A stretch of 49,710 nucleotides of DNA, taken from NCBI GenBank assembly GCA_030265545.1, contig JAJDGF010000002.1, forward strand, positions 1 to 49,710, read 5' to 3'. Under the pieces are notes generated by a model. The model saw nothing but the letters and a program-made list of their open reading frames with translations, did no database searches and was not told the DNA's origin. The DNA comes from Eubacteriales bacterium OttesenSCG-928-N13. Lineage in GTDB: Bacteria > Bacillota > Clostridia > Christensenellales > Aristaeellaceae. Of the stretch, positions 22,262 through 30,600 are shown piece by piece. The first letter of the stretch is position 1; the number at the start of each line of letters is the position of its first letter. Position numbers and translations under genes: made by a program.

Positions 22262-22298
22262 TCCACAAAATGCTGTGGATATGTGGAAGTGTGGATAA
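22259..22298. promoter_or_regulatory. DnaA-box cluster
   Basis: TGTGGATAA (22290-22298) is a perfect reverse DnaA box. TGTGGATAT (22274-22282) and, on the other strand, TAATCCACA (22259-22267) each differ by one base. ATCCACA and TGTGGAT also form a hairpin. The cluster starts at the stop of the regulator gene and lies upstream of an SSB-like gene. Either a replication origin or DnaA-linked transcription control is possible. Confidence 0.5.
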
Positions 22299-22375
22299 CC
22301 TCCAATTTGGCGTTTAACAATTCGATCGACAATTGACGGATACGGGAGATTCCCGCAGAAGAGGAGGGCTTTCGC

Positions 22376-22429
22376 ATGAATGTGGCAAGATTCTGGACGG
22401 CAAGGGAACACTTGGACGCCATTTTCTGA
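22376..22429 (+). CDS. Possible 17-residue leader peptide
   Basis: GAGGAGGG lies eight bases before ATG 22376, and the frame ends after 17 codons (begins MNVARFWTARE). The strong translation signal in an otherwise gene-free region suggests a leader peptide or small signalling peptide; nothing else supports it. Confidence 0.3.
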   Translation: MNVARFWTAREHLDAIF

Positions 22430-22454
22430 ACCGCAATTGAGCGCAAAATGGCCC

Positions 22455-22558
22455 TTTACAACGAACACACGTTTGTGTTATGATATACTTGGCGGAACGG
22501 AAAGGCAAGGCAACACCGCGGAGATACGCAAGGCGCATGAGCATCATGCGCCTTTTTT
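22455..22558 (+). promoter_or_regulatory. LexA-box promoter followed by a terminator
   Basis: TTTACA, 18-base spacer, TATGAT (22479-22484), with CGAACACACGTTTG (22462-22475) in the spacer as a LexA box. The sequence CGAACACACGTTYSTGTTAT is almost the same as at 17224. About 40 bases after the start, GGCGCATGA and TCATGCGCC form a terminator stem with TTTTTT (22532-22558). The short RNA would be about 68 nt; downstream genes need read-through or another promoter. Confidence 0.7.
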
Positions 22559-22702
22559 GTACCCTGCGCTTTCCAACCCGCTACGCAATTTCAGGAGCAA
22601 CGCGCGCTTGCTAGTGGTGTGCGCCTCCTTTTATACGGGATACTTCGCTGAGCGACGCCCACATAGCAAACAAAAAACAAACAAAGAAATGGAGAGAGCA
22701 CC

Positions 22703-23074
22703 ATGAATCACGTACATCTATCGGGCACCATCTTCGACGAACCCAAGCTGGTCAACAAACCGGGGGCCGCGCCGCATCTCACGTTCCGGCTGGTGGTGAG
22801 ACACCATGCCATCGGCGGCGTACAAAAGGAACTGTACCGAATCAGCGCCTGGAACGCCTGCGCGACCTATTGCGCCCCGCGCCTGAAGCGAGACATGCGG
22901 ATCGCGCTGCAAGGGTACTTGGCGCAGCGCCAGATTCCCGTGGGCGACAATCTGTTCACGGCGGTTGAGGTGACGATGAGCGAGGTGTTCCTGCCGGCGC
23001 TGGAACAGAAGCCAGTCGCGCCTGCGGCACCGGAAGAGGCCCAGGAACCCGTCGAAGCACTCGGCGAAGCGTAA
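22703..23074 (+). CDS. SSB-like OB-fold protein without acidic tip
   Basis: A 123-residue protein of SSB type: VHLSGTIFDEPKLV, FRLVVRHHAIGGVQKELYRI, WNACATYCAPRLKRDMRIAL, QGYLAQRQ and LFTAVEVTMSEVFLP follow the strands of the OB fold. The C-terminus is PEEAQEPVEALGEA and lacks the DDELPF tip that recruits partners. It could bind single strands without engaging the usual SSB partners. It stands alone between two terminators, behind the SOS-type promoter at 22455. Confidence 0.7.
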   Translation: MNHVHLSGTIFDEPKLVNKPGAAPHLTFRLVVRHHAIGGVQKELYRISAWNACATYCAPRLKRDMRIALQGYLAQRQIPVGDNLFTAVEVTMSEVFLPALEQKPVAPAAPEEAQEPVEALGEA

Positions 23075-23097
23075 CCCATACACAACTGAATATTCCC

Positions 23098-23175
23098 TGC
23101 CCAGGCAGCGAGCGCGTGGCGCTGGCATCATTGCCTGGGCATTTGTATCCCCCGCGCACCTTGACAACTGCATAG
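23098..23175 (+). terminator. Terminator followed by a boxA-like motif
   Basis: TGCCCAGGCA and TGCCTGGGCA (23098-23141) form a 10-bp stem with TTTGT after it; the 24-base interior can pair further. CCTTGACAACTGCATAG at 23159-23175 resembles the motif at 21711. A hairpin GGCACGA-GGC-TCGTGCC follows near 23188. These signals separate the SSB-like gene from the RHS operon. Confidence 0.5.
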
Positions 23176-23249
23176 TATGAAGGTCCGGCACGAGGCTCGT
23201 GCCAAAAACAAAGCGAGGAAACGAAACAAAGTCAAAGGAGGAACGAATC

Positions 23250-23933
23250 ATGAATTATCCCCTTGGGCGAGTCGGCATCGTGGTACACGACATCTATGAG
23301 CCGAATACGACCTATGAAGAGCTCGACCTGGTGCCCTATGAGGGTGGTGCTTATATCGCCAAAGGTACGACACGGGGGAATCTTCCCACGAGCAAAGAGC
23401 ATTGGGTCGAGATTCTGGTGCCTGGGGTCACGAAGGAATATGTGGACACTGAGGATCAGCGGCTGCAAGCGGAGATCGATGGCGTTAAAGAAGCTGTGGA
23501 CTCCGAGGATCAGCGACTGCAGAGCGAGATCGATGGCGTCCAGGATGCTATGGACACTGAGGATCAGCGGCTGCAAGCGGAGATCGATGGTGTAAAGGAA
23601 ACCAACGAAAACCATACTGTGAACCAGATTCTGGAGGGAATGGTGTTCCCCACCTACCCGGAGGTAGGCTGCCGCGTGGCATACCGTACTGCGTCGGACG
23701 CCACAGGCGTGCCCAAAATCGCGCGCTACAGCGAAGATGGTGAATGGGTGCTGCAGACGTTGAGTGAAGCGGACACGTTCCGAAACCTCGAGGAAGCAGG
23801 CTACCCGATGTACCGTGTACAGGACGGTTGCTTCGTGAAGGATACGCTGGATGCAGACGACTTCGCATCCGTGATCTACAGCTCGACCACACCCGAGGTG
23901 CAGAACGGCAAAATCTGGCTCAAGCCGGTGTAG
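23250..23933 (+). CDS. Fibre-like protein with CBM5/12-type head and coiled-coil repeats (A)
   Basis: A 227-residue protein from ATG 23250 behind AAAGGAGG. The N-terminal 60 residues (GRVGIVVHDIYEPNTTYEEL, then PYEGGAYIAKGTTRGNLPTS, then W) match the small aromatic CBM5/12-like domain found on phage tail fibres and chitinases. Three 17-residue heptad-like repeats (EDQRLQAEIDGVKEAVD type) follow, giving a fibrous, probably trimeric stalk. The C-terminal third has a separate domain (WVLQTLSEADTFRNLEEAGY). The head is shared with the protein at 32845-33597 on the other side of the RHS gene. No signal peptide. Confidence 0.65.
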   Translation: MNYPLGRVGIVVHDIYEPNTTYEELDLVPYEGGAYIAKGTTRGNLPTSKEHWVEILVPGVTKEYVDTEDQRLQAEIDGVKEAVDSEDQRLQSEIDGVQDAMDTEDQRLQAEIDGVKETNENHTVNQILEGMVFPTYPEVGCRVAYRTASDATGVPKIARYSEDGEWVLQTLSEADTFRNLEEAGYPMYRVQDGCFVKDTLDADDFASVIYSSTTPEVQNGKIWLKPV

Positions 23934-23946
23934 GAGGTGAGTTGAG

Positions 23947-24615
23947 ATGGCGAATACCTCAACCTATACCGCGCAACGAAAAACCAGTACCACAAATGAT
24001 GCCGACCGCTCCACTTCGTATGCGGCGCAAGGCTCGACATCCGGTCAGAGCCGTTTCTACGGCTACCTCTATTTCCCGAATCTGGATGAGCTGTACGGGA
24101 AGGACATCACCAAGATCACAATGATCACAAGCTGCACCAGCAAAACGGGGTGGGGCAACGGGTTCGACAAGTCGCTGGGCATCTACTCCGTGCCAGAAGG
24201 AAACCAGAAGCCGGTAGCCAGCACGGGGAATGTGAAGAGCATCAGCAGGACGGCGTTGGGCTCACTGCTTGGCATGAACTTCTATGATGCATCGAATGTG
24301 CGGCGCAATATCACAGGCACACTGTTCGAGAAGATGAAGAACTATCTCCAAGGCGGACACAACTCGTTTGTGATCTACAAGGGCGATTCCGTGCCTTCTT
24401 CGGGCTACTCGGATAACTACCTGTGGCTGAACGCGTGCAAACTCGAAATCGAGTGGGAGGACGTTATTCCGGTGCCTACGGCAAAGCCGATCATGTATGG
24501 CACAAGTGGTCAATGGAGGAACTGTGACGCCTACTACGGCGTGAATGGCCAATGGAAGCAGGTCATCAGCTACTACGGGCTAAACGGCCAGTGGGTGCAG
24601 ACCAGCAGAATATGA
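23947..24615 (+). CDS. Fibre or adhesin-like protein with C-terminal YGxxGQW repeats
   Basis: A 222-residue protein. The N-terminal part is Ser/Thr-rich; a beta-rich domain follows (YGYLYFPNLDELYGKDITKI, then MITSCTSKTGWGNGFDKSLG), and the C-terminus has three repeats of YGxxGQW/YGxNGQW (residues about 185-218). Such repeats occur at the tips of phage tail and baseplate proteins. GGAGGTGAG lies before ATG 23947, 13 bases after the preceding gene. No signal peptide. It precedes the RHS gene by 22 bases, so the three are co-transcribed. Confidence 0.55.
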   Translation: MANTSTYTAQRKTSTTNDADRSTSYAAQGSTSGQSRFYGYLYFPNLDELYGKDITKITMITSCTSKTGWGNGFDKSLGIYSVPEGNQKPVASTGNVKSISRTALGSLLGMNFYDASNVRRNITGTLFEKMKNYLQGGHNSFVIYKGDSVPSSGYSDNYLWLNACKLEIEWEDVIPVPTAKPIMYGTSGQWRNCDAYYGVNGQWKQVISYYGLNGQWVQTSRI

Positions 24616-24637
24616 AACTAAGGAAAGGAAGAAAAAA

Positions 24638-27600
24638 ATGAGCAATGAGAAACTGGGCAATGCGGTTCTGGAACCGATGGGGCCCACGGTTTCCGAGCAG
24701 GAAATCGGTGAGCTCGCCAGACCGGCGGAGCCGTTTGATAACCTGCCGGGCACGGAAATGGTCGAGATGCGCGAAGCGTGCATCAAGCACTTCAGCCTGG
24801 GCAATGGACGCCACCAGATGATCGCCTATCCCGAGCCGGTTCACTATGAAGAAAACGGCGAATGGAAGGAGATCGACAACACGCTGGAGGAAGTGGAAGC
24901 GCAAGACGGGCGCAGGGTGCTGCGCAATCGCGCGGGTGCGCTGAAGGCGGAATTTGCGGAAGAAGGCGGAAACGGCGCACTTGTCAGCCTGACAAACAAC
25001 GGTAACACGCTGAACTGGTCGTTTGAGCGTCCAGCGCGCCATGCGAGAGTGCATGTGCGACAAGGAACGGACATGAAGCGTGAATACCTGCTGGACAGGG
25101 CGAAAGCGTCCCGCCGCAGGAACAAGGCAGACCTCGAGAGCGCTACACTGGAAGAGCTGGAGGCAAAATATCAGAGCGCGCAGGAATGGCGCTCTCAGCC
25201 TGCAAAAAATCGCGCCGAGACCAGATACGACGGGCTGATGCCGGGCGTGAGTGTGCGCTATGAACTGGAAGGTGGCCATCTGAAAGAGGACATCATCCTG
25301 GAGAACAGGGAAGCTGTGCAGTATGCTGTGCTGAAACTGCCCAAGAAGTACAGCTATAAGCTCAAAGCGGACCAGCGCGTGCTCGTGCAGGACAAGGCGA
25401 GCGGAGAGACGCTGTTCACGTTTGCTGCCCCTGTCAGCTTTGACGCGCTTGGCAGCGCGATGGATACGAAGGTGGACCTGGAATCGCGACCGGGCTATGT
25501 GCGCATGCGTTATGTGTTGGACGAAACGCAGCTCGAAACCGCTGTGTTTCCCGTAACCATTGATCCCTATGTGGAAACCGGCAGAGAAGACAGCAATATG
25601 ACGGTTTGTATGCTAAAGAAGGGCGCATTGCAGCGTTCAATCGGCGGTTACATCAAGAGCGGCGTGAAGAACAAGACCGAGTGGATCACGCTGATGAAGA
25701 TCAAGAATCTGGGTAACTTCAAGCTCAAGAGCAGCGACACGGTGACGCAGGCCGGGCTGTGGATGGTGGAGCATAGCAGTAGCGACAAAAACTATATGAG
25801 TGTTCACGAGGTGCTGGTGCCTTGGAGCGCCGGCAGTGTGAGTTGGGCGACGGTGGATTACACAGATGAGAAAAAAGTGGCTCCCATTCCCCTGGATTGC
25901 CGAAAGAGCCAAAAAGGTGATAACGTATTCACGATGGATGTGACCAGAGCGTTTCGTCACTGGCTCATGACCAAGGCAGAGGATCCTGAGACGGATGACA
26001 CGGGCAAACCCCAGGAAGACGAGGAAGACACCGGCGTAAAAAACAGGACACAGAACTTCGGCATTATGCTGAGAAAGCCAGATGGGATCAACGGAAACAA
26101 CTACTGTGAGGTGCGCGCACCGGGCACGCCGGACCAGTGGAAGAGGCCGGTGTTCTTTGTCAACTACATGAGCCACGCAGGTATCCAGGGTTGGTGGCAG
26201 TACGAGAGCCGCAGCGCGGGACGTGCAGGCACGGCCAATGTGGATCTATTCAACGGCAACATGGTGTTTGAGCACACCGACATGGCGACCAGCGGCAATC
26301 GTATGCCCGTTTCGGTTGCGCATTATTACAACAGTTGCATGTCGACAGAGGCGAAAATTGGTGAGAAGGACAGCGACGACCCGAAGAAGTCCAACAACTT
26401 CCACTGTGGCACGGGCTTCAAGCTCAATGTGCAGCAATGCATCCGTGAGGAGAAGCTGAGCAAGCGCAACTCCAAGGATCCGACATTTGAATTGAAGGAA
26501 TATACGTACTACGTGTGGACGGACGAGAGTGGCACAGAGCACTGGTTCCCCAAGAAGGCTGCTGGCAAAACCAGCAAAGACCTGGAGGGCATGAAACTGA
26601 AGCTGGTATACCACAAGGGCACCACTAAGAAGCCGCACTACATCACGATCACCAGCGAAGACCACACCGTGATGCGCTTCCAAAGGCGCACAGATTTGAA
26701 GCATGCCTCGTGGGTCAATCGTTGGTTGGTCAGCGTTACGGATGCGACCGGGAAAAACAAGGCGAGCTACAGCTATGTCGAGCCGACTGGGAAGATTGAC
26801 GACGCAGGCAATGTGCAGGAATTGGAAGGCATGGTAGAGAAGATCACCGACGGTACCGGGCGCGAGATCAACCTGCTGTACAACGACGAACGTCTGCTGA
26901 CAGAGATCAATTGGCCTGCGCCCGAAGGTGAAACGGAGCGGCGCAAAATCCAGTACAGCTATGACGAAGAGAAGCGTCTGACGGGGATCGGATACTATGA
27001 TCTGCAGGCGCAGGGTGCGGAGGAGTATGTGGCGAACACCACCTACGAATACGACGATGGGTTGCTGATTCGGGCGCAGAACTATGATGGCGCGCGGCTT
27101 CAGATCGGATTTGAGGATGTGAAGCGGTTCGACGTGTGCCCGACCTGTCACCAACGTTTCCGGAATACCTCGGCCTCGCGCGCCATTTCGCTGGAGAGCA
27201 GCAAGGTTAGCGCAGGTGAAAATGCGGTGCTGGGTGCAAAGCAGCTTTTCCGCTATGAAGAACTGGTAACCGAAGTGATGGCGGTGGATTCGCTGACTGA
27301 GGACACGGGCAAGACGCTGACCTACCAGTTCAATATGAACGGCAACGTGGTCAGCGTGCGCGACGAACTAGGATTTGCCCAATTCACCAAGTTCAGTGCC
27401 AATATTGAGAACCAGCCCACCGAGATCAGCAAGCTGCAGAAGGTGGTCACGAACCGGCTGAAATCGTTCAGCTTCGTGAAGCCTTCAAAGAAAAACAGCA
27501 AGGGGAAAAAGGTGGGTGCCAGTGAGGACGAGAGTCTGTGGACGGAGAATCTGTGGGAGTTGGGCACCGGCGCATCCGTTGGAGAAGAAGGGGCGCCAAA

Positions 27601-30600
27601 GCTGTGCGGATTCAAGAGCATGAGCATGCTGGGTGTCGCAGCGGGTGAGACGGTCGCAAAGCAGACTGTAACGCTGGAGCCGGGTGACTACACGCTTTCT
27701 GCGTACATCAAGCCGGACACAGGCGCGACTGCCGCCAACACCAAGGCATTCTTGCGTATCAAGCTGCTCGATAAGGGCGACGTACAGAGCGGTGAAAACC
27801 TGGACATTGACGCGATACTGTGGGATGAAGAGGAGGACAATGGGAAAGCCGACCTGGATCTGAGCGGCTGGGGCAGAACGAGCCTCGGCTTCAACGTCCC
27901 TGCGCTCACCGGTGCTGCCACGCGCGTGCAGGTGGAACTGGTGAACGCGGGCGCGAAGAAGGTGTGGTTCGGCTGGCCGCAGCTCGAGGAGGGCAAGATC
28001 GCCAACCATGTGAACCAGATCACCAACTCGGATTTCCGCCTGAGCTATACCGATGCGAAGAGCCAGATCGCACCCAAGTATTGGGAGCGCGCCGCTAACG
28101 CCAAAAGCCACGGCAGCGTGGAAGACGCGCATTCCGACTTTCCCAAATCGCTCGCGGGCCGCTGCATGAAACTTGCGTCCACCAGGGCGCGCGGCAAGGT
28201 TTCGCTGTATCAGGAGATCGCAATCGCGGGCAAAAAGAACGATGTGTTTACCCTGGGCGGCTGGGCCAAGGCCATCAGTTTGCCAGGCAAGAACGCCAAA
28301 GCGCCCTACTTTGACATTGCGATGCAGTTCAAAGATAAGGAGGGCAAGTTCAGCAAGACCATCTACTGTACGTTCAACAAGGCGCAGCGCGAGTGGCAGT
28401 TTGCCTGCCGTGCGGTCATCGCACCGTTCGTGTATAAGGCGGTGCGCGTGCAGATCAACTACTCGCAGAACATGATGGAGGCGCAGTTCTCCAATCTGTA
28501 TCTGTATCGCGAAGAATTCGGCAGGAGCTTCGCCTACGACAAGGACAAGAACATCACCTCGACCTCCAATTTGTCCGGCCAGAAATCGGGCATCAAGCGC
28601 GACGAAGCCAAGAACATCATCCAGTACAAGCAGCCGGGCAAACCCGGCGCCCAAACCTACGATTTTAGCTACGGCAAGACCGAGGCCGCCCAGAAGAAGC
28701 ATCTGATGCAGTGGTCGCGTACGCCGGAAAAGCTGGTGACCGAATACGAGTACGACGAATACGGCAACCAGAAGGAGACGCTGCTGCGTCACTCCGGCGA
28801 AACGGCAGGCAAGGGCAGCGGTGGTATCTACATCAAGGCCACGACCCAGTACGATGAAACCGGCAACTATGCCATTGGCAGTAAGGATGCGCGTGGCAAC
28901 ACCACGACAAAGGTTATTGACCCGAACACCGGGCGGCTCAAGAGCGTGACCGCGGCGAACGGGCAGACGGTGGAGTATGACTATGATGATGCTGACCGGC
29001 TGACCCAGACCAAGGCGACCGTTGGCGATAAAACGTACAAAAACAACTATACCTATGACCAGTACGGCAAGATGACAGGCGTCAGCCACAACACCGACGC
29101 TGGCGATGTCAGCTACAGCTTCGAGTACGACAATCTGGACGCGCAGACGAGCGTCAGGGTGGGCGACCGGCTGCTGTCGACGAATGTGTATGACGAGACG
29201 AAGCGCGGGCATCTGCTCAAGCACAGCGTGTTCGGCAACGACGGCGCGATCCACATGGATCATGATGATTTCGACCGCGTCACCTGGATCAAGTACGACG
29301 ACGACACGGAGCCGCGCTACGAATACAAATACGACGCGGAAGGTCGATCCAGCCTGATGTTCGACAACCGTCTGAACCGCAAGCAGTGGTCAGAATACGA
29401 CCTCTCGGGCCGTCCGATGCGCTCGACGTTGACCGACAAGACTGGTGAGCAGCTGATCTACCGCAGCCGCCTTGCCTATGACAAGTTCAACCGCCTGACG
29501 GGGTTCAAGGAGACCGCGTATGGCGAGACCAACGAGAGCTTCTACGGCTACGACAAGGACAACCGCACCAAGGCGGTTCGCTTCGGGGAGAAGGACGCCA
29601 AGCGGCGGATCGATTACACATTCGACAGCCTGGGCCGTATTTCGAAGCGCACGCTGACCAACGGCAAGACCGGCAGCACGCTGAATGCGCAGTCGACCAG
29701 CTACACCTTCGTGAAGGGCGACCAGCCGGTCATCTATAACAAGACCGAGACGAACGCCAAGAGCACGACCACGCTGGTGGAGCAGATCAGGCACGAAAAG
29801 ATGGGCGCAAACGGCGCCGACATGCTGCTCGGCTATGTGTATGACAATGTGGGCAACATCACGGGCTTTACCACGTCCGACAAACTGGGCAATGTGATCA
29901 GCAATGTGAAGCAAACCCAATACACCTACGACCTGCTGGGCCAGCTGATCCGCGTGGACGATCCGCACGAGGATGCGAGCTGGGTGTATGAATACGACTG
30001 CGGCGGCAATATCAAGCGCAAGAGCAAGTATGCGCTCAGCGCCGGCGAGCTCGTGGGCGAGCCGCAGACCATCAATTACACCTACACCAACGCCTGGAAG
30101 GATCTGCTGACCAGCTATGATGGGAAGCCCATTGCCTATGACGTGATCGGCAACCCGCGCGCCTACGACGGCTGGACGTACGAATGGAAGGCCGGACGCA
30201 AGCTGATGAAGATGAAAAAGCGCGGTGGCAGCGGCCAGGGCGCCGACTTCCTGGACGACACGGACGAAGCCTCGGGCACCACGCTGAGTATCCACTTCTC
30301 GGGCGACAATGTGCTCTCGGACGAAAACAGCAATCTGCTGGCCAGCGCGCATGTGAACAAGAAGGGCGTGGACGATACCCAGAACATCCCCGACAGCGCC
30401 TTCACCTGGACGCGCGACAGCGGCGATGCGGCGGCGGATGCCAAATGGGCGGCGCAGCATGCGGGCGTGAAGCAGGTGGAGCTGACCGCTGCCGACATCG
30501 GGCTGAACGGGAAAGTGGTGATCCGCTGCACGCTGGAAGGCGCGGCAAAGGTATATGGCGAGATCAAGACGGACATGAACAAGATGAGCCTGGAGCGCAA

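Noticed and set aside
23161..23180. TTGACA at 23161 as a promoter for the RHS operon
   Set aside because: No -10 box lies at 16-18 bases downstream. The sequence matches the motif at 21711 better and was noted as boxA-like.
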